A stretch of 64,000 nt of DNA, from NCBI GenBank assembly GCA_009602735.1, contig WELA01002099.1, forward strand, positions 35,904 to 99,903, read 5' to 3'. The notes beneath the pieces were generated by a model. It had not been told where the DNA came from and searched no databases. It saw only the letters and a program-made list of their open reading frames with translations. Made by a program: the position numbers and the translations under genes. Positions within the stretch are counted from its first letter, which is position 1; each line of letters opens with the position of its first letter. The stretch is from Mesotaenium endlicherianum. Lineage: Eukaryota > Streptophyta > Zygnematophyceae > Zygnematales > Mesotaeniaceae. Positions 1 to 10,759 of this stretch are shown here, in pieces.

Positions 1-248
1 CCCCGTGCCCGCCCCCTCCCCTCCTCCCGTCCCCCTCCGCCCCTCTCTGCCCTCCTCTTCCCCTCCCCATCCCGTGCTCTTCTAGGGCTTGCAGCTTCCA
101 CTCTCTTTCTGTGCATTTGTTTGTGGTTGCAATCAGGGCCTCCTGCCTCCCCTCCCTCCCCAGGGAGCGTTGCCAGCTGCTGCTGCTGCCAGCGGGGCTG
201 AGTCTGGCTCGGCTCCTTGGGGCTGCGGTGGTGGCGGCGGGGGCGCAG

Positions 249-1191
249 GAGCCATGGGCGTACGGGGAGGCGGTGGAGAGCAGCTGCCGCGCGTACATCG
301 AGCTGCGCTACCAGATGCTGCAGCTGTGGTACGACCTCGCACACGAGCACACGCGCGCGGGCAGCCCCATGATGCGGCCCCTCTTCTGGCACTTCCCGCG
401 CGACCCCCAGGCCTACACCTGCAGCAGCGACCAGTTCCTGGTGGGACCCTACGTGCTGGTGGCGCCCGTCATGAAGAAGAACGAGTCGCAGCGCGACGTG
501 TACTTGCCCACCGACCCGAGCCTCCCGCAGTGAGTCCCCCCTCCCCTGCACCCCCTCTCTCCCTTCCCCCCCCCTTTTGCCCGCTCCCTCCCTCGCAAGC
601 CTCCTTCCCCTGTTGGTTCCCCCTCTTGCGAGTGAGGTACCCGCCCACTCTGCTCTTTCAAGGCCACAGGCTCTTGCCTTTCTGACTATAGGTCCAACTC
701 CGGGCCCACCCTTTCTGCGCGCGTGCTGTGCGTGTGTGCATGTGCATGCGTGTGTGTGTGGGCCGCTGCCGCCGCAGCCCGACGATGTGGTACCAGTTCC
801 ACGGGCTAGGCCAGCCGCTCTCCGCGCCGCTGCAGGGCGGGCGGACCCACAAGATCGACGCGCCGGTGGAGCCGCAGGGTGCGAGCGGCAACGTGTTCCA
901 CACGGTGCCCGTGTTCATCCGCGAGGGTGCCGTCGTGCCTTTCCGCCAGGTGGAGCAGTACGTGGGCCACAAGAAGTACAACCCGCTGACGCTGCACGTG
1001 TACCCCAACTCCACCTCCCACGGCCACGAGTCCACGTGAGCACGCCCCAACCTCCTCCCCCCCCTGCCCCCCCCTCCCCGCCNCCCCCTCCCCGCCCGCC
1101 CCTCCTGCGCGTCCTGACGGGCGGTTCCCTGAGAGGCTGCCTGGGTTGTCTGCTGCTTGTCTATGTTTAGAGACTGTGTGTGTGTGCGCGC

Positions 1192-1226
<35 letters not shown>

Positions 1227-1845
1227 TGATGGCCGCCTTTCTTGTGCGGCTCCTGGTGCTACTTGCCCTTTACGCCGACCCCAGAGCCAAGATCGTAGAC
1301 CCCACAAACACTGTGGACTTTTTGAGATCGCAGAGTTGCTTCTTCTTGTCCCCATTCCCCCCGCGGGTGGCAGCGCTGACACCCTCACTGCCCCACGTGT
1401 GTGTGTGTGTGTGTGTGTTTGTGTGCGCGCCCGTACGCATTGGGGCATGAGTGTGTGCAGCCACACGCTGTACCAGGACGACGGCGAGAGCCTGGCCTAC
1501 CAGGAGGTCCAGGGCAGCCCGGAGGAGCAGCAGCAGGTGTATCGCCTCTCCCGTGTCAGGGCCTCCTCGCATGCGGGCCGCGACGGCCGCAGCGGCACCC
1601 GGACCCTGCTCGTCAAGTGGGACGTTCTGCACAACGGCTTCGGCGCCGACGACTGCGACGCCAGCGAGATCTACTTCCCCGACAACCACATGTTTGTGCG
1701 CGTGCACGGCGTGTGCGCAAGCCCCGCGCCCGAGGTCAAGCTGGACGGCGCGGCGGCGGCCTTTGCCGCCAACGAGGTGGAGGGCATTGACGTGCGCGTG
1801 CCCTACCCCGCCAAGGAGCTCACGGTCACTGGAACGTGGGCTTGA
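249..1845 (+). CDS. GH31 alpha-glucosidase-like protein, 3' part (3 exons)
   Basis: This is the C-terminal part of a glycoside hydrolase family 31 enzyme, which releases glucose or related sugars from alpha-glycosides. The exons I read are 249-529, 778-1035 and 1461-1845 (stop TGA). Donors are GTGAGT and GTGAGC, acceptors end GCAG, and the phases agree across both introns. The first visible exon opens with EPWAYGE and continues with RYQMLQLWYDLAHEHTRAG and MRPLFWHFP, the end of the GH31 barrel. Then come FLVGPYVLVAPVM, VPVFIREGAVVPF and LTLHVYP, and exon 3 has TLYQDDGES, the usual C-terminal beta-sandwich order. The catalytic Asp residues lie upstream, outside the window. By eye the sequence is nearer to bacterial-style GH31 enzymes than to plant glucosidase II or alpha-xylosidase. 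The first acceptor could instead be at 163, but residues encoded by 164-248 do not resemble GH31. Exact substrate unknown. Confidence 0.85.
1175..1430. repeat. Two (TG)n microsatellites in the last GH31 intron
   Basis: Long alternating TG runs occupy about 1175-1226 and 1398-1430, both inside the intron between GH31 exons 2 and 3. The second lies about 30-60 bases before the acceptor at 1460. They are simple-sequence tracts with no coding content. Confidence 0.9.
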
Positions 1846-3318
1846 AGTCACCGCCCGTCCACCCGCCCGCTCGCCTGTCCTCCACCGGCCCGCTCGCCCA
1901 ACCTGCCCGCCCGCACCCTTGGCGTTTTCAACTCTAGAAGCATGAAGCATCTTTGTACATGCCACAGTATAGCACAGCCTACGAGAGAATTGGGAGAGAC
2001 CCCAGGGGCAATTTGTGGAGGGGCGCCACAGGTGCATATAAGAACAATTTATACACAATCACCTATGTATGATATGTATGTATATGTACATTCCTATGAA
2101 GCAGGATATAGCTTATTTATGTCGCAGTGGTAGGGCTTTATATGTTCATTTGCTGCTGAAGCTACAAGTTGTGTAGTTTTTTTTTTTTGAGTCATTTGCT
2201 TCATATACTTCTTAGTGGGACTTATTTCAAGGGCACGCTATGGCCAACTCTCTGCCTACTCTCTGCCCGTACAAAGTACAATACAGGAGTGGAGAGATGA
2301 GCTGCCAATAATAGCCTTTTCCTAGTCCCTGTGAGGGGTATAGGAAATATAGCGCAGGACTCATATTGCACACTTTTTTTGGTGCCCAACTTGTATAACT
2401 CCAACGGTACGATGGAACATCCTACCACAAGTACCAAGATGTGTGCGCTTGTTATGGTGTTTGAAGGTGTTTTTGGAAAAACAAAAATTCACTGGTCATT
2501 TTGAAGCTAAGGAATCAGTTATTTGGCCAGTGCTATTTGGCGAGTAAGTCATCCTCCACTATACTCGTATGTGATTGTACTGATCGTACTCCACCACTTG
2601 CTTGGAGCTAGGCTCGTGAGATAACCTTCACAATTTTCCACATTCAGCACAATATGTTATATAAGTATAAACATATATACACTAGTTGCTGATTATGATT
2701 TGTACAAAAGTACACGCCGGTGACATTTTGCTCAATATGAAGTAGCAAATTGGGCTCCATGAATTCAATGAAGAGGACCCAATACGTGAGGGTTGACGTT
2801 CGACGTGGTCGTCATCCTGGTGCGTTCAGATTCGTTTTCCGTAGAGCTAATTGTACACGGTGACGTTACCTGTCTCCAAAAACTCTCGAGTATAGTCTTT
2901 AAGTTGTCAGAATGGGACGTCGCTAGCCCACCTTGCGAATTGTCGAACGAGTTGATTGGAAAGATGTTCAATGCAACGAAGTTCTGCATAATGTCATAGC
3001 GGGCCGTACTGGGTCATACCGTCTTCAGCGCGTGTGTGTTGTGCTTAAACCCCGACCGAGCAGCGTGGCACGCTTTGTCCTTGACTGCTTAGAGCAGTGG
3101 AACGTCCATGCAGTCTGAGGATGTAGAAGTCTTGGGGATGCTTCAGGCGGCTTCGAGAAAATGCATTAAAAGCAGGGTGATGAGGGACCTGAAGCAATAG
3201 GTAGCTTGATTACTTGTAGAATCTGCCCGGTCCTGGCGGTGGTCTTGTGGAGGATTGCCGCTATTCTCGGTCGGTAGTTACAAGACCTCTTGTGAAGTTT
3301 GTTCACTTTCTGTACAAG
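1846..3318. other. GH31 3' flank and PTB upstream region
   Basis: The first part is the GH31 3' untranslated region, C-rich for about 90 bases. Composition then shifts to AT-rich intergenic DNA. I see no gene, tRNA or repeat here. The PTB promoter and 5' leader must lie in the right-hand part. No clear TATA box stands out near 3200. Confidence 0.5.
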
Positions 3319-5532
3319 ATGAGTGCATCCGGAGGAGGGGGAGGAGGAGGTGGTGGAGGAGGGAATCAGCCGCAGTTCAGATACACTCAGCCACCCTCCA
3401 AAGTGTTACATGTGAGAAATTTGCCATGGGAGTGCGCCGAGGAAGAGCTGGTCGAGCTCTGCAAACCATTCGGGAAGATTGTAAACACGAAGATGAACGT
3501 TGGCGCAAACCACAATCAGGCTTTTGTGGAATTTGTGAGCTCTCTTTCACTTCTACACCTTTCTGAAGTTTGAAATCTGGTCTAGTTCACTTTTCTCGGC
3601 CAGTTTAAGGTCCTGACATCACTTTATTGACTTGTGTGATTCAGGAAAATTTGAACCAGGCTATTGCGATGGTTTCCTACTATGCCTCTTCTTCTGAACC
3701 TGCCCAAGTAAGAGGCAAAGCAGTGTACCTGCAGTACTCGACCAGGCAAGAAATTGTCACCACTAAACAGTCTGGTGATGTAGCCAGCAACGTCTTGTTA
3801 GTCACGATTGAAGGAGTGGAGGCAGGCGACGTGAGCATTGATGTCCTGCACCTGGTAAGGAGCACTCTGGCACACTGAGCAGCAGGATGTTGCTATCACT
3901 TGTCTGCTGCTGTGCAGGGAGTTGTTAGCCTGCTTGTGTGATACGGATGCAGGCAGGTTTGTATGACATTTGGGGGTGAGTGCATAGTACTTTATGGGCC
4001 AGCCCGGTAGAAGAAAGCCATGTTATGGTTCCAACGTAGCTCTGTCTGTGTCTGCAGAAGGTCTAGGTCGGTGGTTGACTTAAGGTGCACGGTTGAGCAG
4101 GTCCTTGGGCCGGCCACATCTATGAACGCAGACTTCTGCATTGCCTTGGGGGAGATCGCTTTTCTGTTTGTTCACTAACCCTAGCCTAATCTCCGCCCTT
4201 TCCAACTGCCCTAATCTCCCTCTCTCTCTTTCCCCAACTCAGCGCCCCGCAAGGCCTCTCATCCCCCTCCTCCCGTGCACCCTTAGGCTCATGCAGTTCA
4301 GTACTTGGTACGAACATTCCACGCTCACACGTGGAAGGCCACTTCAATGTGGAAGCTTGAGTGGTCTGGAATCATCATGTAGGTTAGCGCTGGAGTATCT
4401 ATAAATTTGCAGGAGTACTGAGTGTAGTGCAAGCCTCATTGCAGTTGGTAGGACAAGTTTGGTCATGTTCTTGGGAGTGATAGCTTGTCATGGATGTCTC
4501 AGCAGATGTAGAGTGTAAGTAGAGTAGGTAATGCATTGTCTCTTCGATTTTACTAGCTGTTGTGTCATACTGAGATCTTGTCCATGTGGCTGGTTCAAAA
4601 GGTGCTGTGCAAAAGTACAAGGATGTCGCTTGCTATGCTTGTGCTTACTAAATTTCTTTGGCTGATGTCAATGATCTGTGGCATGTCTGTATGGTGATGC
4701 TTTTTTGTGAAATTTGCTCTGCAGTTGCAGCATCGTACAATTGCAAAGCTTTGTGTATTCTGTGATTGCCATCTTAGCATTGATAATGGTAATCAGCTGA
4801 ATAATAGAGTGCATGACATCCTCTACATGCTGTACTGCCATTGCCTTATTGTTGCAGCTTTGCATAGCTGTTACCGAGTAGGTATTGTTCCGTAGGAGAT
4901 GCATAGCATTGGACGTCATGCAGCATCTTGGTTTGATTTGTTAACCTTGATTTATGGCGCTTTGTGGTAGCATCATCACATGCATTCTAAGTTATTGTTG
5001 TTGGAATTTTCACGTGCATGACATAGGAAGCGGTGACATTTACTTCGATGCCGCCTGCGCTGTACTGTCCCCTGTTCTGCCAGGTGTTTTCTGCTTTTGG
5101 ATTTGTGCACAAGATTGCCACATTCGAGAAAAGTGCAGGCTTCCAGGTGAGCGCGTTGCTGTTGCTCAAGCTAGGCTGCATGCATGTCAAGGCTCAGCCA
5201 GGCTACTTGGTTGCATGCCAGTTCATCTAGTGTATGCCAACTGAGCTTGGCAGGCCACCTGCTAGGGATTACTTATTGGTCACCAACATTGTTTCTCATA
5301 CAGTTCTACAAAACAGTTCCACTGAGTAGGGCACCTACAACTTCACATTATGCTGCAAGAACTTGAATGTCTTTCTGCATATGATGGCGTCATGTCTGCA
5401 TACGATGTCTTTACACGTATTCCATGTCTATGTTGGTATTGTCACCGCAGCAAGCGTTGGTGCAGTTTGGAGACCCCACGACAGCCTCTGCAGCAAAGTC
5501 AGCCCTGGAAGGCCGCAGCATTCCCAAGTGCG

Positions 5533-5623
<91 letters not shown>

Positions 5624-8600
5624 NATGGCCTTGCTCTGCTGCTTTCCTTGGGGCGGCTTTCTCAAAGACCCTCCTAGCGATTAGTGCCTGCTGCACAGCA
5701 GTGTGTGGGTAGTGTTGCTGATTGCGTGGAGCAGCGGCTGGTTCACTCTGGTTTCTTGTTGTGACACGTCCTCGCGTGAGGCAAGTGTGCTTGCTATTTG
5801 TTGCTGTGACGCGTCCCAAGAGCAGCTCAGCCCTGCCCTGCCCTGCCCTCTGTGATGTGCACTTTTTAGCTTGCCTGACCAAGGCTCTGCCGCCTGCCTG
5901 CCTGCCATCAGGTACCTGCTGCCAGAGCACGTGACACAGTGCAGCTTGAGGATCTCGTTCTCGGCCCACAACGACCTCAATGTCAAGTTCCAGAGCCACC
6001 GCAGCCGGTACGCCCCCTCTTGCTCTGCACCGGAGCCTTTCCCTTCTTAGAGTCGCATTTTTTTGGAGCGTGCTCTGGTAGCTGGTTGCCTGGCCTGGGA
6101 CAAGTTGGAGTGTGCATTGGTTGTGGCGTTTGACTGCGCCCTGCAAGTGGTCTGTAATATTTCTGAACAGGACTGGCCTGCCTGTTTGTTTGGCTTGGTT
6201 GCATTAGATTTCCCCCTCCTGCAGTGTGGTGTTTGTGAGGGCTGTGGACTTCGATGAAGGCATTATCTGCTTGTTTGCCAGCAATGGAAGTCAGAAGTAT
6301 CACTTCTTATTCTATCTGGACATGGCAAGATAGGGCGCGGCATGCACATGATGACATCTCATGTTGATAGGAAGAGGCTGAAAACCCGCCGGGGTGCTGT
6401 TGTCAAATGACATTCTGACGCATGCCGAGCGCCGAGCCATTTGCTGATCTAAGAGGGAAGCCATGCAGTTTGTCGACTCTGAAGCAGCTTGTTGGCAGCA
6501 GTAGTGTCTGTGCCTGTGTGACATACCATTGTGGTCTCTGCATGGAGTAAGCACGCTGCCGGCTGGGTATGCTGTGTTGGGTGGGAGCAGGGACTACACC
6601 AACCCTTACCTGCCCGTGGCCCCTTCTGCCACCGACGCCAGCGGCCAGGTAACACACCACTGTCTTATTACTGGCATCCTGCATCTTAGTATTCTGAAAT
6701 TTTGTAGTACATTTGGTATCAACTTTATTTGGCTGGTTGCAAGAGGTTTCGTGGGTCTGTCCTCTGTATTATCAGAGGAAGTCAATGCGTGCGTCTGTTT
6801 GTTGGCGTCGAGACATAGCGGGTGTGTGGTTGTGTGTGTGCGTGCGTGGGTGGTCCTCCAGCGGCCATGTCAGCTGGTGTTCGTATCTTCAGCATCAACT
6901 TTTTCATCTCTCTTTCTGGTCTCACCCTCTTCCTCGTATGGCTATATCAGAATATACGTGGACTGCGGTGCGCTTGGGTGGGGGGGTGGGCTCTTGCAAT
7001 GCATTTGAAGTCCACGTGAATTGTGGTCCCCTTACTTGGAAATTGATGCGTGGGGTAATGGCAGAGGAGGGAGCCGGAGAGCAACGTGCTGCTGGCCTCC
7101 ATCGAGAACATGCAGTACGCCGTCACCATCGACGTGCTTCACACTGTACTGCCTCTCACCCCTGGCTTCCTCTCTCCCTGTTCTCTATCCCTCGCTCCCC
7201 TTCTGCTATTGCATTGTGCTGCCCTAGTCCGGTGCCCCTTGCTGCCCCTCGCTTGCAGGCATGTCCAGCCAAGGCCAGCCTTGTGACCAGCCTTGTGTTT
7301 CTCCATTTTTTGGTTTTGGATAGTGTGGGAGAGTTCAGGATTGCATGGGGAATTTATGCCCTATATCATAGTACCAAGATTCTTTTTTTGATGGAGAGAT
7401 GACTGTGTGTAGCAGTGTTGCAGATTTAGGAAGTATGGACCGCACCTCATAAAAAGCGGCCAGGCTAGAGTTTCCGATGAGCCTGGTCGAAGAAGGGGAT
7501 GCAACAGCAAGCAGAAGCGTTGGGCAGGTCGGGCGACCAGGGCTAGTTGCTCGCGTGGGTCCTATCATTAATCAGCGCTCCTCCATGAGTTTACGCTTCT
7601 GCGAACGTCTCGTCGTGAAAGCTCGTGAGTGCTCTTGGGCGCTTGTCATTATTCTGAAGCGCAGTGAGCGGGAGCGCGTGTGTCCTCTGCCTCTGCTTCT
7701 GCTGTGGTGCTGACAGGTGTTCTCCGCCTTTGGCACCGTCCAGAAGATTGCCATATTTGAGAAGACTGCCGGCTTCCAGGCCCTTGTACAGTACCCAGGT
7801 ATGTCTGCGTGTGTGCACCACTGCAGAAGTTCTTTTCTTATGGTTTTCAAAGATCTTTTCTCTGCGTCCCGATAGCTGCTCCATGTGCTTGCCTCATCAT
7901 ATGTGCTTCCTTTGTGCGCGCTCACTTTTCGACCTCTGCTTGGCCAGCAGACAAAGGATGTGCTTGGAGCTGCTGGTCTGAAATCCCTCTCGTGCCTTCT
8001 CATTAGGTGCAGATCCATGATCTGCGTTTACCCGTCTAGGGTCCATTTTCCCACCACGCATCCGCAAAGCAGAGTGCAGAAGGTTGTTGCCCTTGTTTGC
8101 TTGCTCGCGCGTCCGCATGCTGGTGCACGTCTGTGCTGTGCCCGTGCTGACTCTGAGCCAGTGTGATGGCTGCGTGGTTCTGCCCCAGATGTGACGACGG
8201 CGGTGGCGGCCAAGGATGCGTTGGAGGGGCACTGTATATACGACGGGGGCTACTGCAAGCTGCGCCTCTCCTTCTCGCGCCACACCGACCTCAACGTCAA
8301 GGTAAGCGTCCCGCAGGCCTCTCGACATGCCTGCCTGCCTGTCCATCTGCCATACTGGCTGGTCTCGTTTTTTCGCCAGTGTTGGTCACGCAGATCTCCC
8401 TCTGGTCCTTGTGTGCACACCCTGCGCCGCTGGCTGCAACCTGCTTACTGCGCGTGGCTGCCTGCAATCTGCGCCCAAATGGCATGCTGCAGGACCAGCC
8501 CGCCTGTGGAGCTTCTTGTTCAGTTGACCACTCCCGGCCAATGCTTTCCATTCATGGTTGATTTGTGCCTGTGGTTTAGAGTCATGTGAATGCGGTACAT

Positions 8601-9776
8601 AGTGCCAGCCATTGGTGTGCATGCATCTTATAAAAAGCGGCCAGGTTAGGGCTTCCAATGAGCCTGGTCGAAGAACAGGATGCAACAGCAAGCAGAAGCG
8701 TTGGGCAGGTCGGGCGACCAGGGCTAGTAGCTCGCGTGGGTCCTATCATTAATCAGCGCTCCTCCAGGAGTCTTCACGAGTCTCCTCTCCACTTGTGCAT
8801 CACTTAAGGGAGCCTGGACACACGCGTGTGGCTGCAGCTGCCCTGTAGTTTTTTTGAAGCTAGCGTTCAGATTTGAGTTTGCCTCTTTGTTTCCGGAGTG
8901 TACCTGCTGTCCACCATTCACCTGCGGCATGTGCTGCTGCTGCTGAGTCTGAGGCTGTGAGACAATCAGACCAGATCTGGAAGGCCAGCATGCTGATGGG
9001 CCGCGCATACGGGGTATGCTGGATGATAGTGGCAGGCAAACAGTGACCGCAGTCGGGATTACACGCAGCCCCAGAACCCGCCTACGCCCGCCGCTGGCGG
9101 TGCCGACAGGCCGGCGTCCGGCGGCGGGCCCCCCCCCGGCGAGTACTCCTACGGAGCCCCTACCGGCCCCCACCAGCAAGACGGGGGCGGCGGTCACGCG
9201 TCACATGGCCAGGGCGCACCCACTGCGTGGGACTACGAGCAAGCGCACGCTATTGCAGCTAAGGGCATAACCCCAGGAGGCAACATGTATGGCGGCCCGC
9301 CCCCTCAAGGGCCTGGCCTATACGGCCCCCAGGGCGGTTCGGGACCCCCTCAGGGCCCTCCCCAGGGCAATGGAGGCCCCCCTCTTCTTCATGGTGGCGG
9401 CCCCCCTGGCGGCCCACCTCAGCACGGGGGCCCTCCCATGGGCATGCCACCTGGCCCTGGCCCGCATGGCCCAGGAGGCCCCGGTGGGCCCAAGCAGCAG
9501 GGGCCACCTGGCGGACCAAGGCCGCAGCAGCACATGGGACCGCCGGGAGGCCCACCCATGGGCGGCGGAGGTCCTCCTCCGCGTGGACACATGGGGCCGC
9601 TAGGACCCCCGCTCCACCACATGGGCGGCCCGCCCGGCCCACCCCCCTATGGTCATCAGATGCAAGGGCCACCTGGCCCTCCTGGTGGGCCGCGGCCTGG
9701 TGGCATGCCACCTGGCCCCCCCCCTCCTGGCTCTGGTCCTGGCCCCAACTACGGGGGCGGTGGCTACATGAGGTAG
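3319..9776 (+). CDS. PTB: Polypyrimidine tract-binding protein (plant PTB1/2 type), 10 exons
   Basis: This nuclear and cytoplasmic RNA-binding protein binds CU-rich RNA and regulates splicing. Exons are 3319-3534, 3645-3854, 5084-5146, 5451-5527, 5912-6007, 6591-6648, 7065-7145, 7717-7798, 8189-8301 and 9036-9776 (TAG). All borders are GT-AG, phases match and the sum encodes 578 residues. After a run of 11 glycines come RRM1 (about residues 28-105, with VLHVRNLPW and QAFVEF), RRM2 (about 121-205, with VLLVTIEG, VFSAFGFVHKI and QALVQF) and RRM3 (about 247-325, with NVLLASIENM and VFSAFGTVQKI). The signature SHRSRDYTNPYLPVAPSA links RRM2 to RRM3. It is the land-plant PTB1/2 family by sequence order and spacing. 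The last exon encodes a 246-residue Gly/Pro/Gln/His-rich tail, longer than in Arabidopsis. The acceptor of exon 4 adds one Gln (GFQQALVQF) relative to the uninterrupted equivalent in RRM3. The start is the first ATG of the conserved reading frame. Confidence 0.95.
5533..5623. repeat. 91-base poly-C run in PTB intron 4
   Basis: A pure C homopolymer starts five bases after the exon 4 donor (GT at 5528-5529) and ends at a single ambiguous base at 5624. The run is probably of uncertain true length because the assembly breaks there. It produces spurious polyproline and polyglycine reading frames on the two strands. Confidence 0.9.
7449..7589 (+). repeat. 141-bp direct repeat, copy 1 (PTB intron 7)
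   Basis: It begins ATAAAAAGCGGCCAGG and ends near GCGCTCCTCCATGAG. It is about 94% identical over its whole length, without gaps by eye (8 differences), to 8630-8770 in intron 9 of the same gene. The core contains a small palindrome, GGTCGGGCGACC. No open reading frame or clear transposon ends are seen. Confidence 0.85.
8630..8770 (+). repeat. 141-bp direct repeat, copy 2 (PTB intron 9)
   Basis: This is the second copy of the repeat at 7449-7589, in the same orientation. Sequence on either side of the two copies is unrelated, so the duplicated unit has sharp ends. It could be a short dispersed element (SINE or MITE class) or a local duplication. Confidence 0.85.
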
Positions 9777-10759
9777 TGAGGTTCGCGCGGAAAGCTGAGC
9801 CTCTCTTAAGCTGAATGCAGTGTTGGTTCTCTCCCTGCACTTCCAAGCTCTAGTTCAAGCCCTGTCCGCTGTCACCTTCAAGTGCTCAAGCAGATTGTAG
9901 CAGTGTTGCATGTTCCTCCGGAAGGTATTGTGATAAATAGGAATCAAGAGATGTGTTTCTCTATTGCCTTTCTCAATCCAGCAAAAGACAGCTTGGCATG
10001 CAAAAATACTGTTTTTGTTTGTTGAGGTAGCATATGCAGGGGGCATGCCTTGGCAGTTCCTGTGTCGAAAGTGCCGGCCACACTAATGCCAATTTTCTCA
10101 TATGCAACTTTGTATCCTTTCAACTGTACTTGGTTGGGGTCAGTGACAGACACTTTTGACTGTGCTTTTCTCTGTTGAATGTCTGCAGTACCAAGATACA
10201 TGTAGCTAAGCAAAGTCTGTGGGAGCTTCTTTTCCCCCACAAATCCGTTTTAAAGACCTTGCGCGTTTGGGTGTCGATCATGCACTTCGTTTTCATTTCG
10301 CGTGTGCTTAGCGAGTTTGTGAGATGCAGCTTTGCAACGAGCTTAAGTGTGGCTTTGTATACATTCTCCAAAACTTAGGGTCTGAACCCTGTCGCATGAG
10401 GTGTTTGCTTGTGTTGGACAGTACCACTAATACTATCTGCTACTAGTAAGGAAGAGGTAGTTGATTAGTGGGCTGTAATGGGTACTCAGGTTTGCCACCA
10501 TTAGTGAAATGTGTACCAGTTGAAAGGACATGGTGGACGAACACCTACATAAGAAGGCATTGTTGCAAACAAAATGTTCCACGTTACGACAAGGCATTTA
10601 CATGAAGAACTCTTCGTTTTGCACATTTCACAATGCAAACAAATTTGCTATATGCTAGGTAGGTAAAGAACAACCTCAGCTTCAACCCTGACAGGTGGAG
10701 ATGTCTGACAGTTACATCTCCGCAGCAGGGAAAGGGATGCCCCTTGCGAAATTAAAGTG
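9777..10759. other. Intergenic region between convergent PTB and MFS genes
   Basis: The PTB gene (+) and the MFS gene (-) converge here, so this stretch must hold both 3' untranslated regions and cleavage sites. It is AT-rich with no recognisable coding sequence, RNA gene or repeat. Confidence 0.6.

Noticed and set aside
5350-5712. Polyproline and polyglycine open frames
   Set aside because: They are translations of the 91-base C homopolymer in a PTB intron, not proteins.
7449-7589. tRNA-derived SINE or small RNA gene as the identity of the 141-bp intronic repeat
   Set aside because: I could not find convincing A and B box promoter motifs or a poly-A/T tail, so the repeat is reported without a class.
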